Source: Nocardia neocaledoniensis (GTDB lineage: Bacteria > Actinomycetota > Actinomycetes > Mycobacteriales > Mycobacteriaceae). From it: 64,000 nucleotides of DNA. Under the pieces are notes generated by a model. It was not told the DNA's origin and searched no databases. It saw nothing but the letters and a program-made list of their open reading frames with translations. Shown here piece by piece: positions 49,000-57,987 of this stretch. Made by a program: the position numbers and the translations under genes. Numbering within the stretch: the first letter of the stretch is position 1; each line of letters opens with the position of its first letter. The stretch is taken from contig NZ_QGTL01000017.1 in assembly GCF_003182135.1 (NCBI RefSeq), forward strand, positions 1 through 64,000, in the 5' to 3' direction.

Positions 49000-50321
49000 A
49001 GACACTGCGGGTCTTCGCCGGCTTCGACACCCCGGCCCGGCTGCTCATGATCAACCAGTTCGGCATCAATCTCGGCTTCTACATGCTGATGCCGTACCTG
49101 GCGGGCTATCTGTCGGGGCCACTCGGGCTGGCGGCGTGGGCCGTCGGCCTGGTGCTCGGGGTGCGCAACTTCTCCCAGCAGGGCATGTTCCTGGTCGGCG
49201 GCACCCTGGCCGATCGGCTCGGCTACAAGCCGCTCATCGTCGCCGGCTGCCTGCTGCGCACCGCGGGGTTCGCGGCGCTGATCTTCGCGACCTCGCTGCC
49301 GATGTTGGTGATCGCCTCGGCGGCAACGGGATTCGCCGGGGCGCTGTTCAATCCGGCGGTGCGCGCCTACCTGGCGGCCGAGGCGGGGGAGCAGCGGCGG
49401 GTCGAGGCGTTCGCGGTGTTCAACGTGTTCTATCAGGCGGGCATCCTGGCCGGGCCGCTGGTCGGTATCGCGCTGCTGGGCTTGGACTTCCGGTGGGTCG
49501 CGGGGGCGGCGGCCGTGGTGTTCGCGGTGCTGTCGGTGGCGCAGCTGTGCGCGCTGCCGCAACGGCGTGGCGCCCCCGCGACGGGGTCGGTGCTGGGTGA
49601 CTGGCGCGCGATCGCCGGACATCGGCGGTTCGTGGCGTTCGCGGTGGCGATGGGCGGGTCCTATGTACTCTCGTTCCAGGTGTATCTGGCGCTGCCGCTG
49701 CAGGCGGAGGTCATCTCCGGAGCGGGCGCGCAGACGCTGACCGCGCTGGTGTTCGTGGTGTCCGGCGTCGTCGCCGTGGCCGGACAGGTGCGGATCACCG
49801 CCCGGTTTCGTGCGCGCTGGGGAACCGGGCGCGGGCTGGTCATCGGGGTCGGTGTGCTCGCGGCGGCGTTCGTTCCGCTGGTTCTCGTGCCGGGCTCCGG
49901 TCCGTTCGGCACGGCGGCCGCGGCGGTGGCCCTGCTGCTCGCGGCCGCCGTACTGGCGGTCGGGACGGCCGCGGTGTTCCCGTTCGAGATGGACACCGTC
50001 GTCTCGATGGCCGAGGGCAAGCTCGTCGCGACCCACTACGGCTTCTACAACACGATCGTCGGCGTCGCGATCCTGGCGGGCAACCTGGCGACGGGAGCCG
50101 TCTTCGGCGCCGCCAGAGCGGCGGGGGCGGACCGGTTCGTCTGGGCCGGACTGGTGCTGATCGGGGCGGTCACCGCGTTCGCCGTGCACCGTGCGATCCG
50201 GCCGGCGCCGGGACGGCATCGGCTGCGGGCCGACCTGGCGCCCTACACGGCGCCGCCGGGCCGGTGGCCCGTCCGCACCGGCGGCGAGTCGTGGGCCGAA
50301 CCGGACCGGATCATGCGGTGA
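48996..50321 (+). CDS. MFS transporter
   Basis: The 441-residue protein has twelve predicted helices and MFS drug-exporter signatures: the loop 2-3 motif GGTLADRLGYKPL, and a helix 5 motif region GILAGPLVGIALLG. It resembles MdtH-type exporters. The GTG start overlaps the stop of the cysteine-synthase-like gene, so the two are translationally coupled; it may export the amino acid or peptide made by that enzyme. Confidence 0.88.
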   Translation: MKTLRVFAGFDTPARLLMINQFGINLGFYMLMPYLAGYLSGPLGLAAWAVGLVLGVRNFSQQGMFLVGGTLADRLGYKPLIVAGCLLRTAGFAALIFATSLPMLVIASAATGFAGALFNPAVRAYLAAEAGEQRRVEAFAVFNVFYQAGILAGPLVGIALLGLDFRWVAGAAAVVFAVLSVAQLCALPQRRGAPATGSVLGDWRAIAGHRRFVAFAVAMGGSYVLSFQVYLALPLQAEVISGAGAQTLTALVFVVSGVVAVAGQVRITARFRARWGTGRGLVIGVGVLAAAFVPLVLVPGSGPFGTAAAAVALLLAAAVLAVGTAAVFPFEMDTVVSMAEGKLVATHYGFYNTIVGVAILAGNLATGAVFGAARAAGADRFVWAGLVLIGAVTAFAVHRAIRPAPGRHRLRADLAPYTAPPGRWPVRTGGESWAEPDRIMR

Positions 50322-50389
50322 CCTGGGCGGTGTCCGAGCCCGGCCACCGCGGGTCGGCTCGGGCATCGGACCGTCGATAGTATTCCGGC

Positions 50390-50908
50390 ATGACTACTGT
50401 GCTCGGCCGAGTGGCCGACCGGATGCTGGTGACGGTCACGGCCGCGGCGGCCGTCACCGCCGTCGGCGTCGGCCTCGCCACCGCCCAGCCGAGCGGGACC
50501 GACCAGCGCGAACAGTTCCAGTCGGCCGCGGGCACCGAGGGCCTCGACCCCGCGCTGGCCCTGGCCTACACCCTCGCCGAACAGCAGGCGCACGCCGAAG
50601 ACGTGCCGCTGTCGATCACCTCGGGCCACCGCACCCACGCCGAGCAGGACATGCTCTGGCAGGACGGTCTGGCCACCTACGGCAGCCCCGAGGAGGCCCG
50701 CCGCTGGGTGCTGCCGCCGGAGGAGTCCACCCACGTCTCCGGCCACGCGATCGACGTCGGCCCCCAGGTCGGCGCCCAGTGGCTGGAAGCCAACGGCAAC
50801 CGATGGGGCCTGTGCCGGACCTTCGACAACGAGTGGTGGCACTTCGAGCTGGTCACCGCGCCGGGCGCGCCCTGCCCGCCGCGGGTGCCCGACGCCAGCC
50901 TGCGCTGA
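50390..50908 (+). CDS. M15-family (VanY/DacB-like) D,D-carboxypeptidase
   Basis: The 172-residue exported protein has an N-terminal hydrophobic signal (about 12-32, ending ATAQPSG) and the M15 zinc site: His115 and Asp122 in STHVSGHAIDVG and His151 in EWWHFEL, with SGHRTHAEQ before. It would trim D-Ala from peptidoglycan stem peptides outside the membrane. The gene is alone, and a convergent hairpin follows. Confidence 0.9.
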   Translation: MTTVLGRVADRMLVTVTAAAAVTAVGVGLATAQPSGTDQREQFQSAAGTEGLDPALALAYTLAEQQAHAEDVPLSITSGHRTHAEQDMLWQDGLATYGSPEEARRWVLPPEESTHVSGHAIDVGPQVGAQWLEANGNRWGLCRTFDNEWWHFELVTAPGAPCPPRVPDASLR

Positions 50909-50929
50909 CGCCGGGCCGGCCGGTCAGCG
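50903..50929. terminator. Bidirectional hairpin between carboxypeptidase and epoxide hydrolase genes
   Basis: CGCTGAC (50903-50909) pairs with GTCAGCG (50923-50929), with further GC pairing in the interior. The arms overlap both stop codons. Confidence 0.6.
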
Positions 50930-52057
50930 CAGCGCGCCGAAGAAGGTCCGGAGGTCGGCGACGTGGGCCGCGGGTTCCTCCATCGCGACGAAGTGGTTGC
51001 CGGGGTTGCCCGCGGGCCAGTGGGTGATCTTGTTGTCGCGGTCGGCGAGCTTGCGCATGAGCGGTGACCCGCCGCCGTAGACACCGGTCGGCACCAGGCT
51101 CTGACCGATCGGCCAGCCGAAACCGCCGTCGCGCACGCCGTTGTACATCGGCCACGACGACGAGCCCGTCGTCTGGGTGAACCAGTAGATCGCGACATTG
51201 GTCAGCAGGTGATCCCGGTCGATCACGTCCTCGGCCAGCTCGGCCATGGGCGTGAACTCCTGGAACTTCTGGATCATCCACGCCAGCAGCGCCACGGGCG
51301 AATCGTTCCAGCCGAGCGCGAAGGTCTGCGGTGCCGCCCGCAACAGGGTGTGGTGGTCGACGCCGCCGGTCATCCACTGCTGCATCTCTTCCCACTGGGC
51401 CAGATCCTCCGCGGACATCGTGGGCACGTCGGCCTCGGTGGGCATGCCGATGCCGCCGTCGAGATGCACGCCGAGCACGTGATCCGGTGCGGCCAGCGCC
51501 ATTTCGGGCGCGACGTAGGCGCCGAGATCGCCGCCCTGGGCGCCGTAGCGGTCGTAGCCGAGCCGTGCCATCAGCGTCGTCCACATGCGCGCGACGGTGG
51601 CCGTGCTCATCCCCGTCTGGCGAGGCGCGGCGGAGAAGCCGAAGCCGGGGACCGACGGGATCACCACGTCGAAGGCGAGCGCCGGATCGAGACCGTGGGC
51701 CCGCGGCTCGGTGAGCGGGCCGATGGTGCGGGTGAACTCGACGAACGAGTTCGGCCAGCCGTGGGTCAGCAGCAGCGGCACCGCGTCCGGTTCGGGGGAG
51801 CGGACGTGCAGGAAGTGCACGTCGAGTCCGTCGATCTCGGTGACGAACTGCGGGAACGCGTTGAGCGCGGATTCCTGTGCGCGCCAATCGAAATCCTCGG
51901 CCCAGTAGCGCGCCAGCTCCCGCAGGTAGTCGACCGGGACACCGCGCTCCCAGCCGGCGCCGGGCAGCGGGGCGGCCCAGCGGGTGCGGGCGAGGCGGTC
52001 GCGCAGGTCGTCGAGATCGGCCTGCGGGATGTCGATGCGGAAGGGGCGAACGGTCAT
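50924..52057 (-). CDS. Epoxide hydrolase (alpha/beta-hydrolase, EPHX1-like)
   Basis: The 377-residue protein has an EHN-type N-terminal domain (FRIDIPQADLDDLRDRLARTRW), the oxyanion loop LTHGWPNSFVEF, the nucleophile elbow GAQGGDLGAYVAP (Asp in GGDLG) and the C-terminal histidine in GNPGNHFVAMEEP. Such enzymes add water to epoxides. The ATG at 52057 lies after GAGGAG. It is divergent from a WYL-domain regulator with a shared dyad in between, so it is probably that regulator's target. Confidence 0.9.
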   Translation of the reverse strand: MTVRPFRIDIPQADLDDLRDRLARTRWAAPLPGAGWERGVPVDYLRELARYWAEDFDWRAQESALNAFPQFVTEIDGLDVHFLHVRSPEPDAVPLLLTHGWPNSFVEFTRTIGPLTEPRAHGLDPALAFDVVIPSVPGFGFSAAPRQTGMSTATVARMWTTLMARLGYDRYGAQGGDLGAYVAPEMALAAPDHVLGVHLDGGIGMPTEADVPTMSAEDLAQWEEMQQWMTGGVDHHTLLRAAPQTFALGWNDSPVALLAWMIQKFQEFTPMAELAEDVIDRDHLLTNVAIYWFTQTTGSSSWPMYNGVRDGGFGWPIGQSLVPTGVYGGGSPLMRKLADRDNKITHWPAGNPGNHFVAMEEPAAHVADLRTFFGALR

Positions 52058-52101
52058 CGGGAACTCCTCGGTCGGTGGTGTCATCGACGCTAGAAGTCAT
52101 A

Positions 52102-52120
52102 TAGGACAGAATCGGTCCTA
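52102..52120. promoter_or_regulatory. Operator dyad between epoxide hydrolase and WYL regulator genes
   Basis: TAGGAC-N7-GTCCTA (52102-52107 and 52115-52120) is a perfect 6-bp inverted repeat in the 84-bp divergent gap, close to both starts. It is the obvious site for the WYL regulator. Confidence 0.7.
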
Positions 52121-52141
52121 CTTGTGCGGGAGGATGAAGTC

Positions 52142-53104
52142 ATGACCGATACCGCCGCGCGCCTGCTCCGTCTGCTCTCGCTGTTGCAGATGCCCCGCGA
52201 GTGGCCGGGCAGCGAACTCGCCGACCGGCTCGGCGTCACCGACCGCACCGTCCGCCGCGATGTCGACCGGCTGCGCGAGCTGGGCTATCCGGTGGTCGCG
52301 GCGATGGGCGCCGCCGGTGGATACCGGCTCACCGCGGGCTCGGCGCTGCCGCCGCTGGTACTCGACGAGGACGAGGCGGTCGCCGTCGCGGTCGGTCTGC
52401 GGGTGGCGGCCGGGCAGTCGGTCGCCGGCATCGAGGACGCCGCGGTGCGCGCGCTGACCAAACTCGAGCAGGTGCTGCCCGCGAAGCTGCGCCGCCGGGT
52501 CCGGGTCGTCGGCACGGCCGTCGCCGTGCGGTCCGGCTCGGGACCCACTGTGGACCCGGAGATCCTGACCGTGCTCGCCGCCGCGGTCACCAATCGCGAA
52601 CGAGTACGGATGCGGTACCACGACGCGGACGGCGCGGAATCACGCCGCCATGTGGAGCCGCTCGGCGTCGTGGCGGCGGGTCGACGCTGGTACCTCGTCG
52701 CCTACGACCTCGAGCGGGACGGCTGGCGCAGTTTCCGCGCCGACCGGATCACCGCCCCGCAGCCGACCGGCGCGCGGAGTACGGCTCGCGAGCTGCCCGC
52801 CGCCGACGCGGCGGACTATGTCGCGGGCCGCCGGACCGATTGGGCGACACCGGAATACCGCGTCGACGTGACTATCGACGCCGCGCTCGGCCGCGTCGCG
52901 GGCAGGCTCGGCGCCCACCCGGATGCCCTCGTCGCCGCCGGACCGACGGCCTGCCGTCTCGTGGAGACCCGCGACGACGACCCCGAATGGCTCGCCACCC
53001 AGCTCATCGCGCTGGGCGTCCCCTTCCGTATCCGGGACTCGCCCGAACTCGATGCGCGCCTGCGCGAGATCGCGGCGCGCATCGCGCAGGCCCACACCCG
53101 ATAG
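52142..53104 (+). CDS. YafY-type HTH/WYL-domain transcriptional regulator
   Basis: The 320-residue protein has an HTH_11 domain (ARLLRLLSLLQMPREWPGSELADRLGV with DRTVRRDVDRLRELGYPV), a middle WYL domain (RVRMRYHDADG, RHVEPLGVVAAGRRWYLVAYD, WRSFRADRI) and a C-terminal WCX-type extension. WYL domains sense small molecules or nucleic acids. Its gene is divergent from epoxide hydrolase, and it is convergent with jetC 202 bp further on. The ATG follows GGGAGG. Confidence 0.92.
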   Translation: MTDTAARLLRLLSLLQMPREWPGSELADRLGVTDRTVRRDVDRLRELGYPVVAAMGAAGGYRLTAGSALPPLVLDEDEAVAVAVGLRVAAGQSVAGIEDAAVRALTKLEQVLPAKLRRRVRVVGTAVAVRSGSGPTVDPEILTVLAAAVTNRERVRMRYHDADGAESRRHVEPLGVVAAGRRWYLVAYDLERDGWRSFRADRITAPQPTGARSTARELPAADAADYVAGRRTDWATPEYRVDVTIDAALGRVAGRLGAHPDALVAAGPTACRLVETRDDDPEWLATQLIALGVPFRIRDSPELDARLREIAARIAQAHTR

Positions 53105-53306
53105 GCGGCACCGGCGCGTCCCCGAGTCGACGCCTGCGCGACCGTCGGCCAGCAGAGCATGTGCGTCGGCGCCCGCCGCGGCGTTCCGCCGTCAACACTG
53201 TGCGTGGCGACCATCCCGACGCCCGCCGACTCAGTGGGTGCTCAACGACGTCTCGCCGCCGTGGTCCAGGCCGCATCCCGTCTGCACGGCCGGGTTGTGC
53301 GGGGAT

Positions 53307-56300
53307 TCAGCCCACTGGGGCCGGCTCGCCAGGCATGCCTTCCAGGGTGAGGCCGCCCTCGATGGTGTTCGGGACGCGGCGGCGGTTGGGGGAGCCGAGG
53401 GCGGTGGTGAGGTCGCCGCCGTCGTGTTCGGCCAGCAGTTCGCCGCTGTCCCACACCAGCAGGGTCGCGCTGACGGTGTTCTCGGCGGTGGAGTGCGCGA
53501 GGTCGTAGTGGGCGCAGCCGGGGACGTGGGCGTAGGTGATCCACAGGTCGTAGCCGGTCATGAACAGGTCGAGGTCGAATTGCACACTCAGACCGAGCAA
53601 TTCGCTGCGGCCGTTGTCGTCGACGCCGGCGAATGCCTCGTCCAGCGCGAGCAGGCGCGGCGCCTGCGGATCGGCGGAATCGAGCATGACGTGCGCGGCG
53701 GCGAACAGCGGCAGATGCAGCGAGACCGACTGCTCACCACCGGAGAGCGCGCTGTGCCGGGCCACGGTGAGCTTGTCCTCGCTGCCGTCGCCGTTGATCA
53801 GCGTGAACGAGAACACCCGCCACGTGCGGTAATCCAGGGTGGCGGCGAGGATCTCCGGGTAGGAGCGTTCGGGGTGCGCCGTGCGGGCGGCGCGGATCTC
53901 GGCGGCGAAGTGCGCGCGCACCGCGCCCAGATCCTCGGGGCTCAGCGCGGCGGTGTCACGATCGAGGAGCTTGCACATCGCGCGGGCGGCCTCGGACAGG
54001 CCGTCGGCCAGCACCCAGTGCACGCCGATCGTATTGCCCGAGGACATGCGCCGCTGCTTCATCTCCGCGCCCATCCTGGCGATGAGTTCGCGGGCGTCGG
54101 TGGTGCGTTCGTGGATCTGCTGGGCCAGCCCGGTCAGCAGCGCGTCCTCGAGGATGCGGCGCTCGGCGTCGGTGAGCAGCAGTTCCTGATCGCGGCGGGC
54201 AGCGTCGATGCGGGCGGCGAAATCGGCGAGCGCGGCCTGCCCGTTCTCGTCGTGCACGGCGACCACGGTGAGCCCGTCGGCGGCGTCCCAGTGCAGCCGG
54301 TAGTCGCGGCCCGACGCGGTGAGCGCCGCGTCGAACTCCTGCAACGCGCTGGTGACGGCCGAGCGGGTCGACTTGCGCCCGGCCTCGGTGGCCTTCACCG
54401 ACGCGGTGGCGGCGTCGAGGTCGGTGAACAGCGCGGCGACCTCCTCGGGCAGCACCACCGGATCGGTCTCGGGACCGGCCGCGACGATCCGGTACTGCAA
54501 CTGCTCCGGGGTCGACCAGGCGGCATCGGCGCTGGGCCAGCGGTGCTCCACCGATGCTCCGAGCAGGCTCAGCAGATCGGGCCGGGCGTACGGGGCGAGG
54601 CAGCGCACCTCGGCCAGGACCTCGGTGAGCGCGGTGGCCAGCGCTTCGTTGGCCGTGCGGTACGCGGCCTCGGCGTCACCGACGGCCTCGATCGCCGCGT
54701 TGGCCGCCTTGCGCGCGGCCCGCTGCTCGGCCTTGGCCGCCTCGATGGCGGCGCGGGCCGCCTCGAGGTCGCGATCGATGTCGGCGGCGCTCGCGCCCAG
54801 CGCCTCGCGCAGGGTCTCCAGCTTGCGCTGCTGCTCGGTGAACCCGAGCCGGGCGGCCTCGGCCTCCTCGGCGAACGCCTCCGCCAGCGCGCGGGCCTCG
54901 TCGTGCCGATCGGCGCCCTCGCGTTCGCGTTCGCGTTCGCGCTCGTGTTCGGCGCGCAACCGCAGCAGACCGGTGCCGGTGTTCTCGAAGTGCCGGATCG
55001 CGGCCGCGAGGGCGTCGAGCTCGCGCGCCTCGGTCGGCGTGCGATGCGCCTGCGCGGTGGTGCGCAGCTTCTTGTCGGCCGCGGTGGCCTCGGCGACGGC
55101 CTGATCGAGTTCACGCTCGGCCTGGGTGACCGCCTCGGTCCTGGACCGCATGAGCCCCGCGGTCTCGGCGACCGCGCGCAACGCGGCCGTGATCGCCGAG
55201 GGGCGGGGGAGGGATTTCGCGGCGGCGCTGATCGCGGCCAATTCCGCTGCGGCAGTCGACTCTTCGGTCTTCGCGGTCTCGATCTCGGACGCGGCGTCGG
55301 CGATCGCCGCGTCCAGTTCGGCCAGGCGCGCCTCCCTGCGCCGTGCGCGTGCTGTCGCGCCGAGGTACTCGGCGTGCGCCTTGGTGTGTCGGCCGAGTTG
55401 CAGGCCGTGCGCGAACGTTCCGCCGGTGCCGATGGCCACGGTGGGGTGCGAGCACGTGAAGTCCTGGGCGGCACCATGTTTCGGAGTTACGCTGCGCCGC
55501 TCTACCGGGTCGGTGCGGTCGCAGGTCGCCGGGCCGCCGCTCGCGCCCGCGGCGCCGACGTGGCCCGGGGCGGTCGGATCGGCGTCGGCGTCCGGCGTGA
55601 GCGGGTGGCGCGCGGCGGGATCGCTCGTCGGGAGGGCGGCTGTCGCACCGGAACCCGCGGCGTGCGCGGCGTTGCCGACCGCGGAACGCGGCGCGTCCTC
55701 GGTGAGCGCGATGGAGGCGAGGACCGCCGCGACCGTCTCGGTCGGGACGGGCAGGTCGGTGGAATCCTCTTCGACGGCGAGGACTTCGGCGAGCGTGCGC
55801 CCCGCGGGCCGCGCGCCGACGGGCAGGGGGACCAGGTAGCGGACACCGTCGACCACCGGTGGCAGGTCGGGCCCGCAGATCCAGGCGTCGAGCAGACCCG
55901 CGGCCTGCAGGGCGGCTTCGATGCTCGCGGCCTCGGCCGGGGACACGGTGTCGGCGAAGCGGACCAGGCGCCACAGCGGTGCGCCGGGGAGTCCGGCGTG
56001 CGCATCGGAGTCGGTGGGGTGCGCGGGTGGCGCGTCATCGCGCTCGGCCGCCACGCGCCGGCGTTCGGCGACAAGGCTTTCCCGGCGGGCCGCCGCGGCG
56101 GCAGCGCGGGATCTGGCCTCCTGCCGCCGCGTCCGGATCCGGTCCTGCACCGGCTCGCAGTACTCGGCGAGCACCTCGGGCGCGGAGGCCGCGTCGTCGG
56201 CGCCGGCCCCGGTCACCGCGCACTCCAACGCGGCGAACAGGTCGGCTGACCCGTCAGCGCCACCGTCGGAGCCCGTGTACGACGGGCCTGCTCCGGTCGC

Positions 56301-57983
56301 TCGGCCGCCCGCTTCGCTGTCAGCTGGATCCGGGTCCGCGCCATGTCCGGCGGCCTGCGCGCCCGATCCGGTGCCGTCAGAAGCCGCCGATGTGTCGCGG
56401 TCCGACGACCGGGCGGCTCGCGCTGAACCCGGTTCGCCGGCGGTGACGTCCCGATCCGTGGTGGCTGGGACTCCGGCCGTGGTCGGTGCGAATACCGCGG
56501 CATTGGTCTTCCACCACGCGCGCAGGGCGGCGGCGGACTCGGTACGAGCCAGGGCGACGGCGGCTTCGGCGTGGGCGACCTCGGCCGCCGCGGCGTCGCG
56601 CAGTTCCACCGCGCGCTCGGCCAGGCGCTGGGCGCGGGTGCGCTCGGCGGCGAGGGATTCCCAGCGGCTCATCGCCTTGCGGACCGCGCGCACGTCGGCG
56701 TCGCGTTCCTCGGCGTGCCCGCGCACGGCGGCGGTGATCTGGTCGCCGCGGCCGTCGGCACCCGGCGCCACCCACTCGATGCCCGCCTCCTCGGCGGCCG
56801 CGCGCAGGGCGTCCTCGCCGCGGACCAGGGCGGCGGCCGCGGTGCGGACGGCCTCGGCGGCGCGTTCGGCTTCCTCGGCGCGGCGCTGCAGCGTCTGCCC
56901 CGCCTCCGCGGCCTTGTCCCGGTGCACAGCGGCGGAGGTCTCGAGCCTGCGCACGGCGTCGGCGAGGTCGTCGAGCTGCTGCTTGCCCTCGTAGGCGCTG
57001 GATCGCTGCAGGTTCTCGCGGTCGGCGATGGCCTGTTCGTAGGCGCGGTCGGCCTCCTCGGCCCTGGCCTCGGCCGCGGTCCGGTCGGCCTCGCGCCGGG
57101 TGCGCAGGGCCGTCGCCGCGAACAGCGCGGTCGAGGCGTTGGTCACCGCGTCCAGGCGGGTCCGCACCTGGTCGACATCGGACTTCGCCTGCACCGCCAG
57201 GTATTTGCGATACACGTCGACGAAGCGGCGGGTCGCGGTGTCGGCCTGGACGAGCCCGTCGAGGGTGCGCCCGACCTCCTCCATGTCGCTGAACGAGCGC
57301 GCCGCGTCCAGGATCAGCTGCTCGTCGAGCGGGCGCAGGCCGTCGGTCAGCGCCTGCGAGAGCCCGCGCGGGTCCAGGTTCTTGGCGAGCTGGGGCCTGC
57401 GCAGCGTGAGAATCAGGTTGATCAGCTGGTCGTAGCGCTGTACGCCGAGCCCGAACATCCTGGCGTCGATGGCGGCCCGGTACTCCACCGGCCGGTCGAC
57501 GATGGCGTCGCTGCCGATCTGCTCGGCGAGCTGTTTGCGGGTCAGCGGCCGGTCGTCGGGACCGATGAGGGAGAAGTCGACACCGGCGCGGCCGTCGGCG
57601 ACGAAGTACCAGCGCGTCACCTTGTCCGAGGACCGGGTGGCGCGCATGCCGATCCCCACCGTCACGACCTCGGGATCGTCCCAGCTGCCGCGCGCGAACT
57701 CCATCCACACGTACGAATACGCCGACTCCTGCTTGCGATACAGCAGATTCGACTTCATCGTGCGTTCCTCGCCCGCGAACGGGTTGAGCCTGCGCGGCTC
57801 GATCCGCCCGTCGAGCACGAACGGGAACAGCACCTCCAGGGCCTTGGTCTTGCCCGACCCGTTGGGACCACGCAGCACCAGGCGCCCGTCGGCGAAGCAG
57901 AACTCCTGATCGCGGTAGTCCCACAGGTTGACGATCCCGGCGCGGGTCGGAACGAAACGCACTCCGCCGTGAATGAGCGACAT
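53307..57983 (-). CDS. jetC: JetC-like SMC/MukB-type ATPase (TIGR02680-like) of a Wadjet system
   Basis: The 1558-residue protein has Walker A GPNGSGKT (39-46), long Ala/Arg/Glu-rich coiled coils, a central hinge-like globular region (WICGPDLPPVVDGVRYLVPLP) and a C-terminal ABC half with signature SALSGGEQS and Walker B RLLALDEAFAGVDD. This is the layout of the SMC-like subunit of Wadjet plasmid-defence complexes. Two low-complexity insertions, at about 505-580 and 765-845, interrupt the arm-hinge region. It lies 4 bp after jetB. No jetD nuclease gene follows; the next gene is a convergent regulator. Confidence 0.85.
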   Translation of the reverse strand: MSLIHGGVRFVPTRAGIVNLWDYRDQEFCFADGRLVLRGPNGSGKTKALEVLFPFVLDGRIEPRRLNPFAGEERTMKSNLLYRKQESAYSYVWMEFARGSWDDPEVVTVGIGMRATRSSDKVTRWYFVADGRAGVDFSLIGPDDRPLTRKQLAEQIGSDAIVDRPVEYRAAIDARMFGLGVQRYDQLINLILTLRRPQLAKNLDPRGLSQALTDGLRPLDEQLILDAARSFSDMEEVGRTLDGLVQADTATRRFVDVYRKYLAVQAKSDVDQVRTRLDAVTNASTALFAATALRTRREADRTAAEARAEEADRAYEQAIADRENLQRSSAYEGKQQLDDLADAVRRLETSAAVHRDKAAEAGQTLQRRAEEAERAAEAVRTAAAALVRGEDALRAAAEEAGIEWVAPGADGRGDQITAAVRGHAEERDADVRAVRKAMSRWESLAAERTRAQRLAERAVELRDAAAAEVAHAEAAVALARTESAAALRAWWKTNAAVFAPTTAGVPATTDRDVTAGEPGSARAARSSDRDTSAASDGTGSGAQAAGHGADPDPADSEAGGRATGAGPSYTGSDGGADGSADLFAALECAVTGAGADDAASAPEVLAEYCEPVQDRIRTRRQEARSRAAAAAARRESLVAERRRVAAERDDAPPAHPTDSDAHAGLPGAPLWRLVRFADTVSPAEAASIEAALQAAGLLDAWICGPDLPPVVDGVRYLVPLPVGARPAGRTLAEVLAVEEDSTDLPVPTETVAAVLASIALTEDAPRSAVGNAAHAAGSGATAALPTSDPAARHPLTPDADADPTAPGHVGAAGASGGPATCDRTDPVERRSVTPKHGAAQDFTCSHPTVAIGTGGTFAHGLQLGRHTKAHAEYLGATARARRREARLAELDAAIADAASEIETAKTEESTAAAELAAISAAAKSLPRPSAITAALRAVAETAGLMRSRTEAVTQAERELDQAVAEATAADKKLRTTAQAHRTPTEARELDALAAAIRHFENTGTGLLRLRAEHEREREREREGADRHDEARALAEAFAEEAEAARLGFTEQQRKLETLREALGASAADIDRDLEAARAAIEAAKAEQRAARKAANAAIEAVGDAEAAYRTANEALATALTEVLAEVRCLAPYARPDLLSLLGASVEHRWPSADAAWSTPEQLQYRIVAAGPETDPVVLPEEVAALFTDLDAATASVKATEAGRKSTRSAVTSALQEFDAALTASGRDYRLHWDAADGLTVVAVHDENGQAALADFAARIDAARRDQELLLTDAERRILEDALLTGLAQQIHERTTDARELIARMGAEMKQRRMSSGNTIGVHWVLADGLSEAARAMCKLLDRDTAALSPEDLGAVRAHFAAEIRAARTAHPERSYPEILAATLDYRTWRVFSFTLINGDGSEDKLTVARHSALSGGEQSVSLHLPLFAAAHVMLDSADPQAPRLLALDEAFAGVDDNGRSELLGLSVQFDLDLFMTGYDLWITYAHVPGCAHYDLAHSTAENTVSATLLVWDSGELLAEHDGGDLTTALGSPNRRRVPNTIEGGLTLEGMPGEPAPVG

Positions 57984-57987
57984 CTGC

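Noticed and set aside
53105..53306. Possible remnant of jetD after jetC
   Set aside because: Short minus-strand frames here have no similarity to DUF2399/TOPRIM-type sequence, and the space is too small for more than 67 codons.
54919..54946. Short tandem GTTCGC repeats inside jetC
   Set aside because: They encode an Arg-Glu run (EREREREREG) in a coiled coil, a common low-complexity pattern, and do not need a separate function.
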